DNA of 64,000 bases from Spodoptera frugiperda. Its lineage: Eukaryota; Arthropoda; Insecta; Lepidoptera; Noctuidae. Positions 22,768-32,752 of this stretch are shown here, one piece after another (positions within the stretch are counted from its first letter, which is position 1; each line of letters starts with the position of its first letter). The notes beneath the pieces were generated by a model, which did not search any database, had not been told where the DNA came from, and saw nothing but the letters and a program-made list of their open reading frames with translations. Where the stretch lies: the NCBI RefSeq assembly GCF_023101765.2, contig NC_064216.1, positions 5,546,501-5,610,500 of the forward strand, in the 5' to 3' direction. The position numbers and the translations under genes were made by a program.

Positions 22768-23166
22768 AGACTGCGACTCTGTTTACGTTTTCGTGGACAA
22801 CCAGCAGCGAAAGACGTCTAACCTACATCCAGGGCAACGAAGACGCATCCAAAGTGAAAGTTAGAGCCTACTGCTTTCGTACATGACTTCTGTGTTTGGA
22901 CTGCCAAAAGACGTTTAGAGGACAGTTTTGTTGAGGACAAGACTTTTCTTTTATAGCTAAAGGAATAATTGAAAAACTTCCGGGCGCTTATGGGAAAGAT
23001 CGCAGCTGGGTGACCCGAAAACTGTAATAAAAATAAACGTTTCACTGGAAGATTTATATCGTCTTTGAAGTACGATATCTTAGGATGATTTATAGTGAGT
23101 GTCTTGTGAGGATGCGTTTTGGGAAGCCTGAATAGAGAGCTGGCAGCGATTTATTTTTCTAGCTTT
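22768..23166 (+). promoter_or_regulatory. Putative core promoter and 5' leader of the 76-codon first exon
   Basis: An initiator-like ATCAGAC places a possible start at A22768. GGACA at 22795-22799 then falls exactly at +28 to +32 and satisfies the arthropod DPE consensus (RGWYV). The Inr has one mismatch to TCAKTY and there is no TATA box. The leader would hold three short upstream frames: 22883-22918, 22990-23013 and 23085-23135. Nearby DNA (22480-22620) is CpG-richer than the intron average, as expected at a promoter. The start site is a prediction from motif spacing only. Confidence 0.4.
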
Positions 23167-23394
23167 ATGAGGGAAAGAAGGTCGTTGCCGATTAGTAGCG
23201 AAGTGGCGCTAAAGAGTGATAAGGATGGAACTGGGAAGTTGGTGGTGAACTCTGTGCTGTGTGGTGTGGTGGATGAACTGTCTAACGGGAGGACTGGCAG
23301 ACGAGGCTCGTGGGTTCGCCACGCCGTCATGGGCGTGCTCCGGTGGAAGGACCTGACAGGAGTCAGGACCACCACACCTACCGAACAAAAAGAG
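23167..23394 (+). CDS. Candidate alternative first coding exon, 76 codons (Rapgap1 locus)
   Basis: The first in-frame ATG after a stop at 23107-23109 is at 23167. The frame then runs 76 codons to GAG|GTAAAC (donor GT at 23395), ending in phase 0. Codon use is GC-richer than the intron, with many CTG/GTG/GTC codons. The product starts MRERRSLPISSEVALKSDKD and ends TTTPTEQKE. It is basic, with R-R-G-S-W at residues 45-49 (an R-R-x-S basophilic kinase site), and has no signal peptide or membrane segment. I do not recognise it by homology. Its phase equals that of the GoLoco exon's donor, so it could replace the GoLoco-containing N-terminus on a shared downstream exon. Alternatively it could be the first exon of an unrelated gene. 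The minus frame 23151-23417 is its shadow. Confidence 0.55.
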
Positions 23395-23689
23395 GTAAAC
23401 ACATTACACATAAGCACACATAAACAGATATAATGGAGGATCCATTACGAAGCATTGCGTCATTGGTGATGTTATCTTGTGTTCAAAGGCTTACATTTTG
23501 TGTGCTAGGCTTCAATCATAGTTCATGCCTGTAATCAAATAATAAATATTACGATTGAAGGGTCTCGATAACATCTATATCGGTCTATTTGGGTTTTGTT
23601 ATATTTTTAGAACTTATTTTGGTCATAAAACGCGATTGTTATTCGGTACAAATCGCTTCGATTGATTTTGAGGTAATTGGCCCCTGGTT
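23395..23689. other. Intronic DNA after the 76-codon exon
   Basis: Non-coding; begins with the donor GTAAAC. Nothing further is recognised before the retrotransposon tail. Confidence 0.5.
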
Positions 23690-23887
23690 GCGTTGTTGAT
23701 AACTTTACATGGAGTTCACATTGATTAGGCTGCGTAACCTGATGGGTATAACTTGGGTGTCTTCAAGGCCCGAGTGAATAGGTTGCTTATGGGCAGACGT
23801 GCTCCACCGTAGGCCGTATCATCACTTACCATCAGGTGAGATAGCGGCCAAACGTCGACCCATTAAATGTAAAAAAAAAAAAAAAAA
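23690..23887 (+). mobile_element. LINE 3' end with poly(A) tail
   Basis: CTTCAAGGCCCGAGTGAATA, GGTTGCTTATGGGCAGACG, TGCTCCACCGTAGGCCG and ATCATCACTTACCATCAGGT are consecutive words of a familiar lepidopteran non-LTR retrotransposon 3' region. They are followed by a 17-A tract at 23871-23887, as expected for target-primed insertion. The 5' part is truncated. The poly(A) is uninterrupted, which suggests a fairly recent insertion on the + strand of the intron. Confidence 0.65.
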
Positions 23888-24515
23888 CCAAACCATGAAA
23901 TTGTGATAACGAAAGTGCTTCTGTTTGAATCTGGTAACTTTATGTTGATAATTGATACTGTTGATAGGGAGGGCCGTTGATGTCTAAATATTGTATCATT
24001 CATGATGTTTATTATTGTATTGTTTGGCATTGAAATGGGGCTCACATACGTAGGAAGTCGACTAGTTTCAAGTCATGCTCTTAATGGCTTGAAACAAGTC
24101 GAGTTCTTTGTCAAATAGTTACGAAAGTAAGCAGAAAAACATAATAATTAGTTTTGAAAGTAATTAGTAGCGTAGTCATTTACATCGATGGTCAATAAAA
24201 ACTAGACTTTATTATGTTAAACATAGCATCTATTTTAGAATTAGTTAAATATATCTTAGAGTAACTGTCATTTAACCGCAAAAGGATGCATTGAATGACG
24301 TCAATGTCAATAAAGTGCAGACAGACGCCTCCATATTCCTTAAATTCATATTTTTAATATTAATTACTGTCTCATAGTATTACCAATTTCGATAATACCG
24401 TTGTTTATTTCTTCTATATGCTAATTTTAAATATCTATGTTTAAAATAGGAACTCATGATGTGCAATAGACGAATAGAAACTTTCTTAATTAATATCAAA
24501 TTATTATAAATAGGG
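23888..24515. other. Intronic DNA, no exon seen
   Basis: AT-rich, non-coding. No signals found. Confidence 0.45.
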
Positions 24516-24634
24516 CCTTTTGAATTTGGAACACATTCGACGTAACTGGCGACCAAATAAAAAAAAAGAATATTATTCTAACTTCATTGACTTTTTGAAT
24601 TTGGAACACATACGAAGTAACTGGCGACCAATAA
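24516..24634 (+). repeat. Two-copy tandem duplication, 75-bp period
   Basis: TTTTGAATTTGGAACACAT followed by CGACGTAACTGGCGACCAA (unit 1, 24516-24559) recurs as TTTTTGAATTTGGAACACAT followed by ACGAAGTAACTGGCGACCAA (unit 2, 24591-24634). The units are nearly identical. Words between and after them are A/T-rich (A9, then AATAATAATAAT). The ACTGGCGACC word resembles the primer-binding-site edge of some insect LTR elements, but no LTR is visible. Confidence 0.7.
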
Positions 24635-25276
24635 TAATAATAAAAAATAATAATGTACTCTTTAGCTTCTAATCGTTTATTTATAAAGTTCTTTTGACTT
24701 TGGCAGACAGACAGGCGTCATAGGCTTAGTCGAAGCTACTAAGGCTTCAAAGCACATCAGTATTATTAACCCCATTTATAAATCAAATGACTAACAAGAG
24801 GAATAGTGTATTCCCATATTGCAATGTATTTTCCGTTTGCAATGACGTTACTTAAAAAAAAAAGATAAATAAGTATTACTAACAAACATTGAATTAACTG
24901 GTTAGGCAAGCCATGTATGAATCATACGACCATCATAATACTTGTATAAACAGGTGACGAATAGAGAAAATAAAATTCTGTTAAAAAATGTCTTGGCCAA
25001 ATGCAAAATTATCGCCTTTGAATTGTCTATTCTCTATTTTGTGTCACCAATTTCTGGTTAACGGTTTTTTCATTGCGCAATCCAGTGTCAGTAGGTCAAT
25101 GTTTTAATAGGTTTTGAATATCGAACCTGTTTTATTACCGGTCAATCTGGAAGTCATTGGAGGAGGTTAGGTTTGGAATATTTTAAATAGTTCAGTAATG
25201 GACGTCTTGATAATGTTGAGGCTTATTTTTTAAAGGTATTAATAATGACTAAATAAAGGTGATAGATAAAAATAAT
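24635..25276. other. Intronic DNA, no exon seen
   Basis: Non-coding; nothing recognised. Confidence 0.45.
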
Positions 25277-25386
25277 TAATAGGTAGTTATACACACACAC
25301 ACAACTTCACGCCTTTTATCCCTGAAGGGGTAGGCAGAGGTGCACATTACGACACGTAATGCCGCTATACAATGTAATAGGTAGTT
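25277..25386 (-). mobile_element. Short retroposon with perfect 12-bp target-site duplication
   Basis: TAATAGGTAGTT is repeated exactly at 25277-25288 and 25375-25386. It flanks an 86-bp insert that begins with an (AC) run and contains ACTTCACGCCTTTTATCCCT, GAAGGGGTAGGCAGAGGTGC and ACGACACGTAATGCCGC. Read on the minus strand, the insert ends in a (GT)n tail, as expected for a LINE-mobilised short element. The GGGGTAGGCAGAG core recurs at 61060-61203. It is non-coding. Confidence 0.75.
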
Positions 25387-27874
25387 GTTATTTCCAATCA
25401 TCATTTTAAGCCACAAATCGTCTTTTTTTGTACCTATGTTCATGTATCTCTAAAGATTTTCCAAACCAGCCTATCGGGAGTGACTTGCATCCAACGGACC
25501 CCTAGTCCCATATACTTTTTTCCTTGTGTTGAAATGTTTGTAGGAAAAATCAGAAATTACTCGTAAAATCGCTTTAATTTATAATAATAAATTGAATGTA
25601 CGAAAACAGGTCAATTATGCGATATACCTAGCTATATACGTAGCATAACTAAGTACTAAGATACATAGGTACCTGTGTAATGTATTTAATTATTTTTAGT
25701 CTGCTAGTCTATGGGTATCCGCTAATCCAATTGTAATTTACAATAATGTTTCCTCATTTGGACATCGGTAGTGTCCTTTAGTTAATTAGTGCTTGCGTTA
25801 TAAAATATATTTATTATGTATTGTTTTTGCAACTATCGAGGACATGTATAAGCCTAGATAAGAACAAGTCGTATGGATTTATTAAAGGCTTCTTGGCTAA
25901 ATATTCCTTAATCTCTTCAATTTAGGACTATTTTCGTTTGCGTTAGGTCTCAAAAAGGTTGATTATTAATAACCTAAGAATGCAGGAAAACAGGAAAATT
26001 ATAAAAGTATAGCGCATACCTAATTTATACCTAGGTATTATTTTCCATTATTAGAATTCAGTAAATTTTATTAATGTGATTTCATTAATTTATTTCAGTA
26101 AACTAATGGTAATTACCACAAATTATTTTAGTAACAAATATGGCTGGATGTGACAATTGTCATGTCCGCCATTACCTAAAATTTTTCTTCCCCGAGGAAC
26201 TTGTTGAAGGAAAATATATGTTAGGGTAAATTTATAAACAATATTGTATTAAGGTTAATCTTTAGGGACTGGACTCTAGGTTAACCCGGTAATAGCAGTA
26301 TTTATTATTAAAGCTCGCATGGCTCTCGGACCAGTGGCTGCCAGGTGCCTCATTTTCCCCCATGTCGGCTCAAACAAGGTTTCCTAATGAAAAATTACAG
26401 CCTTCCTTGAGACTTAATAAGCGAATGGACCGCTGGAAGATTTATTGAACGGAACAACCACTTTGGTTTCTTACAATTTGCTTTTCTGCAAAATTGTGTT
26501 GCAATTCTCGGGAAGGAAATTAATGTTTTAATGTGCTGTAGTTTGAGACATTGGCTTAATTAAATTTTGATGGAAATAGAAAATCAAAGAGTTAACACAA
26601 CGTACCTAAATGCTTCATTATCTTTCTTCACAAATAGTGTTCCTATGTTCCATTCAAACCTAATTTACATTCGGCCTCCACAGTCTTATGACTGTTTTGT
26701 AGTCGTATCTGGCGTAATGGCTTATCAAAATTATCAACAATAATATTTCCTCTTTTCAATAGATATACACCAAAACACTAGAAATTTCACCGGTACAAAC
26801 GTCAGAACTAATCAAAATAACTAGAAACGGAACGATACCAACTAGACGGTCAGTAATCGTGACAAATAGTGACGCGGTGTCGTTTCGTTACCGAGAAACG
26901 TACATATTATGGATGTAATCATTAACACTGATTAGATACTTGCCGCTTGTAAAAGAGTAAACGACTTCATTTGTTTACACAGAACGCTTTTCATTGAGGA
27001 GCCTTGAATATGCAATTCGAATACTGATTCTAAGAAACCATTGAACGAAATCAATGGTGCTGATAAATGCGTTATTTATTTAACAGCTTACGTATGTAGA
27101 CTGACTTACTTTTTATATGCTTCGTATATACATACATATTCCATACAATCTCTTCTTCGAATGAGACGCTGAAAAAGAAATAGGTAGGTACAAGACACTG
27201 TTTAGAAGTAGGATTTCTCGGAATATTGGAATTATTATATAGCTGAATGCTTGTCCCTAATTCATCTTGATTTTACAAGATGTAGTTTATGTCACATTTT
27301 CTTTGATCTTTCATGTCAGTGACCGCGATATTAAAGTGTTTTATGAAAGAGATTTTGTGGCTCAATTATTTAATGACAAAGCTAATAATCGGTAGAGATT
27401 ATTACTGTCACAATTCAGATTATTCATTTTAAAATTATGTAGCACTTATAACATGAATCTTAAAAGAGATTAGATATTACAAAAGTTAAACCAAATAGAA
27501 TCTATAAGAGAAAATACCGCATCAATTCTCTGTAGATTTATTATAATAGTCTCTTTTATTTACAGCACTCCCTAATTTACTTCAGCTAATGTTATTTCTA
27601 AGGTCATCAGATCACGTACTATGATAAAAAAAGATTCTAATTAAAGGAGTACATTAATGGCGTGCAATTAATATGTATTGCCCATTCGAATGTACGTGTG
27701 GTGTATCCCGATTTGGAAGTAGACTATCAGGAGAATTATTTATATTATGTTAAGTACTTGCGTAATCGTTGAATCTAGGTTCAATTGTGTCTAGTGCGTA
27801 TTTTTAGTATATTAGCTAAACCCTTAATAAATGGTAAACTATTTTAAGATAAGGTGTTTCGATTTTGTTTTGGA
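25387..27874. other. Intronic DNA, no exon seen
   Basis: Long AT-rich stretch. A short GC-richer patch at 26320-26385 (GTGGCTGCCAGGTGCCTCAT) has no open exon structure. No recognised repeats or RNA genes. Confidence 0.45.
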
Positions 27875-27965
27875 TAGTCTATTTATCGAGAAGGGTTATA
27901 GGTAGGCTATAAAACATCACGCGAGTCACAATAGGAGCCGAGCAGAGCTGATAACAAATAAAATT
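27875..27965 (+). repeat. Dispersed repeat fragment (TATTTATCGAGAAGGGTTATAG type)
   Basis: GTCTATTTATCGAGAAGGGT, TATAGGTAGGCTATAAAACA and CACAATAGGAGCCGAGCAG follow the order of a common lepidopteran repeat, which typically also holds an ACTGGACCGATTT module. That module is seen separately at 28255-28340. Non-coding. Confidence 0.5.
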
Positions 27966-28254
27966 CACACTTGACAAAAGTGATAGTACCTTTATAAAAC
28001 TCACACAACGTAAACTGCAATGTTCTAGAACACATAAGTCTGAAGTAGGTCTTTCAGCATTTTATTTGAGAGTTACAAATATGACACAGACTAAAAAATT
28101 CTAGACGCGTCATTCAAGATTAAGATAAACAAAACAACACGATGGACAATCGATACCCCGTCGGGACATAGCTAATCAAGTGTAACGATGTCTGATAACA
28201 AATGAGTATCGCTTCTGTATCAAAGAGATAACTTTCTTCGGAACTAATATTTTA

Positions 28255-28340
28255 AAGAGAAAGATTCGTTTGTTTATTTGCAACAATCTCTGAAAATACT
28301 GGACCGATTTTAATAATTCTTTCACATATCTAGTTAAGAC
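28255..28340 (+). repeat. Dispersed repeat fragment (ACTGGACCGATTTTAATAATTC type)
   Basis: TTTGTTTATTTGCAACAATC followed by TCTGAAAATACTGGACCGAT and AATAATTCTTTCAC is the other half of the common repeat whose downstream half lies at 27875-27965. The halves are in the reverse order expected for one intact element, so these are two fragments or a rearranged copy. Confidence 0.5.
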
Positions 28341-28361
28341 ATTTTTTTCTTTAGTGGAGAT

Positions 28362-28427
28362 AATCATCCAATTATAATTGGATGATTGCCCAAGTTGGGA
28401 AAAATATTTATTTTTCCCAACTTGGGC
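28362..28427. repeat. Two adjacent perfect palindromes
   Basis: 28362-28387 is a perfect 26-bp palindrome centred on ATCCAATTATAATTGGAT. It abuts a second inverted repeat at 28388-28427, with 19-bp arms GCCCAAGTTGGGAAAAATA and the exact complement around a TT spacer. The second arm forms the left boundary of repeat family A copy 2. Such a tandem pair is very unlikely by chance. It suggests a foldback or hairpin-ended insertion, or repair-generated inversion at the element's end. Confidence 0.85.
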
Positions 28428-28529
28428 GAGGTGAGAGGGAGTGTCAGACTCTTACTGGCTAAAAATCACCCCGTTCCTACTCCTGCTTTTCGAGCCAGAA
28501 CCCCAGTAACCCGCTAGGCAGTCCGCAGT
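28409..28529 (+). repeat. Dispersed repeat family A, copy 2
   Basis: CTTGGGCGAGGTGAGAGGGA, GTGTCAGACTCTTACTGG, CACCCCGTTCCTACTCCTGC, TTTTCGAGCCAGAACCCCAG and CCGCTAGGCAGTCCGCAG match copy 1 (12715-12965) nearly word for word, but without that copy's outer flanks. Its left end is built into the palindrome at 28388-28427. Confidence 0.75.
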
Positions 28530-29910
28530 ATTTAAATACAATACGAGTAAGACATTAAAAAGATCTATGAAAACTATGACATTCTATTACATTAATAAAC
28601 GATTACGTTAGATTATATCATTGTTTCGTATTTAATTCATGTTATTAAAGCCTTATTTGCAACTGACTATACCATATACAGAAGGTGTGAATTCAAGAGA
28701 TCATTTTGTGATTTACGTTTCTTGATGTTAGATGGTGAATCATCATCATATCTTATTACATATGAGTCACTGTGACATATTAAATGGAGATTGCTAAATT
28801 ACCATTTGCAAAATGAATGGTAGATAAGATTGTTGTGTTCTAAATATTGTAGTATTTAGTATTCAGATAGAGAATAGAACATAAAAGACTCTAATTTGCT
28901 AATTTGTTTTAGTTAAATACATCATTTTACTTTGAAGGAAGAAAGAAAGTCTGAGATCAAGACACTATGACACTACTTAAAATAATTCCATGCAGTGTAT
29001 TGCAACACTTTTTCTTGGAATAATATTTTCCTTTACTAGTTTCCTCTTATCCAGTGTCAAATCGACTTATTATGTTATATGTTAAGCCTGACAGTTCCAA
29101 GAAGAAATTATATTAACACAAGCTAAGATTTTTCCTAGAAAAATCTCCCAACACATACAATATTTGCTTGCATAATACAAAATGTGTCTCTTTATTAGTT
29201 AGCCTGGAGTTTATGGTGTATTTATTGCAGAAACACCATGATACTAAGCTAGGGGAATATAGAGTATGGTATTTTGTCAGCTCTCATGGGGTTTTGGTAA
29301 ATATTTCGTAAGTTTTATGGCATGCGTATGTACACGATGTATTTATTGTGTTTTATATCCTTTTTGTCGTAGCTCTTATTCAATAATCAGATAATTAATA
29401 TTCTGTTGGTTTCAGCTTTGGCTTATCCGTGTTATTTTTTATACAAAACATTCTCTATTTCTACAGATTTATCTAATCCAGTTAATATTTTCGCAAAGAT
29501 GTTTACAAACAATCGTACATTCATGTCATTAATATTGATAGACAAATAAATCCCAATTTTATCTAAATAACTGCAGTTTAGTATCTGCATACTGTTTCAT
29601 AAGCCTCTAAATATTAACGAACTCATGCATGACTACTGCGGATAACAATGTTTAGGAAATGGGAATGACAATTCCATTTTAAATGTCGCTTAAATTTAGG
29701 ACTCGTTCCCATGTGCATGTTTGTTTATATTTAAATAATAATTATATTTCACAATACCTGTCTCGATGATATTCAATATCTAGGAACGGTAAAACAATAT
29801 TAAAAAATATGGTACAGGTATATGGTAATAAAAATATGTTATTGTTGTTAGAGCTGAACCTAAATCCTCACGCTCTAAAGTCTCGCTTTCCATCTTCTCT
29901 AACGAGGTAT
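28530..29910. other. Intronic DNA, no exon seen
   Basis: AT-rich, no coding signal. Nothing else recognised. Confidence 0.45.
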
Positions 29911-29976
29911 TTACGTCACGCAGAGATTAAAATCACGTACATATAAAAGTCATGCAGAACGTGCTTATTCAGACTA
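29911..29976 (+). promoter_or_regulatory. Orphan TATA + Inr core promoter with upstream CRE-like site
   Basis: TTACGTCA (29911-29918, CREB/ATF-like) is followed by TATAAAAG (29942-29949) and TTCAGAC, with A29971 as a possible start. The first T of the TATA box lies 29 bp upstream of that A, the standard spacing. No recognised gene follows: the next ATG frame of note is a 36-codon ORF at 30215-30325 without family features. Candidate products are a non-coding RNA, a microRNA precursor or an unannotated upstream exon. Confidence 0.35.
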
Positions 29977-32109
29977 TAAATCTAAGTTTTACTCGAACAT
30001 AAACGAGTCAAACTGCTTCATTACAGGAACAAGTACATTGACAAATAGCTGACAACATTACCTCATAATAATATTTGCAACAAAGATAAGTCTAGTTGTT
30101 TCTATTCTTTATGCCGCATGCCAAGTCTACGAAATACATGACAATTGACAAGCGTAAACATAATTTGTTTCCACCTAAAACAATAGAAAAACTATATAGA
30201 CTTTCGTGCAACTAATGAGGAGTTTCAAATCCAATAACAAAAAACAGTTATATTTCCACCAAGTTTTCGAAGCACGAAACTCGTGTTACTTGCAATTTGC
30301 AATCGTCACACCAGCGAAGCGGTAGCGTAAAGTTTGTAAAAAAAAAAAATCTTGGTAACCCTCCAGGTCCGCAGTCGAGGGTAGTCTGACATTTCCCGTT
30401 AGCCTATGACGCCATAATGGCCGTTTTATTATGGCCCAGACACTGCATTATGTCAACTACAGTTTTTAAAGTAGGTCAAATCGTGGGTTTCAATTTTACA
30501 AGTAATTTAGATCTAGGTTTCAGCCAGTGTTCATACTAAATCTGTGCTCACGAACGGATAACGTAATGTTATTCAGAATATTGCTCAGTTGATAGCTGCG
30601 TACAAGAATGCACCCACGGGAAATTATGGCCTACCCATCTTCGGTAATGAGACAATTAGGATTGCTAGTTTCGCAACACTGCTATGAATTTTTATAGAAG
30701 CAATATACATTACACAATTCCCGACACTCTTGTTATGATATAACTTTGTTGTACTTCTCGTTACCCTCCATTTGGCGCTGTTTATTACAGGGAGCGGCGC
30801 CCGCGCATCGTTGTGTAATGTGACCAAACCCTTAGTTGGCACGCTGACAAATATGCCGCGGCATTTGTCCTGTGTTGTCGTCCCGGTCAGTAGTTTTATT
30901 CCCGCTCATCAAGTTTATAACTAGGAAGAAATTAGTACGGAAAACATAACTATTCTGGTAAACGGGGCTATGTTATTTCACGGCGTTTGTGCCGATTAAT
31001 TTTATATGCCGATTCCTAATGAGTTATGTTTCCTCAATAAAGTCTCACTCCTAAACTTTATATGCATATTCCTGCAACTGACTTATCTTTGACATTTACG
31101 AAACGAAAGAAATGTGCTATCGAGGTTTTCGATCAAACGTAATAAAGTTGGACACGGTTTGTGTGTATTTTCAAGGTGTTCATTCTGAATTTCTTTTGGA
31201 TTCGTCACGGCTGTTCCATTTAGCGTGCTGTGTAAAAGGGGGTCGCGTTGTAGGTATTATTTTAGTAGACCCTCGTGTAAGTACTGCACGTGGGGTCAGC
31301 CAGCCATATCATAGTTTATCCGAAGAGGTTAATGTACGGGCGTTAAATGGAATAAAAACTCTCAGATAGCATTGACAGTAAGATGATGAATGGTTGTGAG
31401 TTGACGACGCACTTTTACGACGATACGGCAGTAAATCAAGCGCGTTTCGCCGCCATCAATGTTCATTTTGTAGCCTTTGTCTTTAAGTAACACGTTTATT
31501 TGTTGCGATTTAAGATTCACAATCGTTTGGCAAAACGGCTTTCCAATATTTGTCTTAATGCAATAGTAAATACAAAACAATGGGTTATTATGTTCCACAT
31601 ACTTATGTATCGAGAGAAATATATAATAATATGCTTATTCACATACTTTATGATAGTTTAACATCGATATGGATGATTTCAAGTATGGTGTGTGTTTTAT
31701 TTTAGTTAACCCGCGAAGTCACTAACTGCCCACCAGAGACATACTATCAGAGTCCTCAGTCGCTCATAAATTTTACGTTACCACACCGAAACCACTTAAC
31801 CAGACATCAATTACTACTGTTGACAACTAGTCAAACTCAACACTTTTTCAAGTGTCAAAAACGATTTACGAGATTACAGGACGATGATGTCATAGTTTTA
31901 CGTCAACTAGCATACTTACTCACTCATAGTGAATTTGCATCAAGCGGCTGGAAAGATAGCGAAAGGTTACATAATGAAATCAATAATAAAACATATCACC
32001 GTACCTTTAACATACCAATTTGTTATCGACATCCCAATTACATTTGCACAAATAAAGACCGTTACCCAAGAAGTATTTTGATATCAAGTAAATGGTCCAT
32101 AACGAGTGC
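29977..32109. other. Intronic DNA, no exon seen
   Basis: The segment 30350-30450 has CCATAATGGCCGTTTTATTATGG (7-bp arms). The segment 30760-30900 is CpG-richer with a 12-bp palindrome ATGCCGCGGCAT. Open frames at 30624-30842 (-), 31112-31369 (+), 31362-31598 (-) and 31820-32119 (+, 99 codons) lack domain features and splice support. Confidence 0.4.
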
Positions 32110-32345
32110 AGGACATTAGTACTGAGGGCTTAGTATGACTTAAACGCATTCGAAACGTTATCGCGTATAGCCCTCTGATTGGTTGGTCAACTTAGAGCAG
32201 GCCAATCAGAGCGCCGAACGTCATTAATATGTCGATCGCGTTAACGTAAAACAAACTCGTACTATGCCTTCTGTTTTGTACTAATGCACTGATAGTTTGA
32301 AAGCATTTATTGGCAGTCACGACTCTCGCGCCGACTGTACTGAAT
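32110..32345. repeat. CpG-richer segment with inverted CCAAT pair; possible dispersed repeat
   Basis: CTCTGATTGG (32173-32182) and its exact complement CCAATCAGAG (32202-32211) face each other across 19 bp. Around them lie several CG-rich words (CGTTATCGCG, GAGCGCCGAACG, GTCGATCGCGTTAACG). Two divergent CCAAT boxes would suit a promoter, but no Inr/TATA or exon follows. The wording also seems familiar from lepidopteran repeats, so an element remnant is equally likely. Confidence 0.4.
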
Positions 32346-32654
32346 CATTGAATACGGACATGTCTGTCGTGTCGGCTTAACTGTACTTGTATGGCACCAT
32401 GTGTATCCTGGTCTTTATAATGTGTCCTCTTTACATGTTATTGAAATGATATACTTTTGTTTTGCTGTTTTGCTCATTTTGGATCGCTTTTAATGTATGC
32501 ACATATGCTTGCTTGTGTTTTTAACAGATTTTTGACCTTATTGCAAAACGATAAAAATGTTCCTTGTAGCTTAATGCAACTTCACGTAATTAGGTCTGTA
32601 AGATGCAAAATTTCAGTCTTCCAATCCACAAAAGGTCGTCAAAGTACTTGTAGC
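32346..32654. other. No gene seen
   Basis: Non-coding. The frame at 32457-32657 (+) shows no domain features. Confidence 0.4.
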
Positions 32655-32752
32655 TAACTCCTCTGGAGTTTCGATTATCTATGGGCGGCGTCTATTGCTT
32701 ACCATCAGGTGATCCGTCTGCTCGTATACCAGCTTCATAAGAAAAATAAACA
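32655..32752 (+). mobile_element. LINE 3' end fragment
   Basis: CTCCTCTGGAGTTTCGATTA, TCTATGGGCGGCGTCTATTG, CTTACCATCAGGTGATCCGT and CTGCTCGTATACC, followed by an A-rich tail, is the characteristic 3' end of a widespread lepidopteran non-LTR retrotransposon. 5'-truncated and non-coding. Confidence 0.65.

Noticed and set aside
23151..23417. 88-codon minus frame
   Set aside because: It is the antisense shadow of the better supported + exon 23167-23394.
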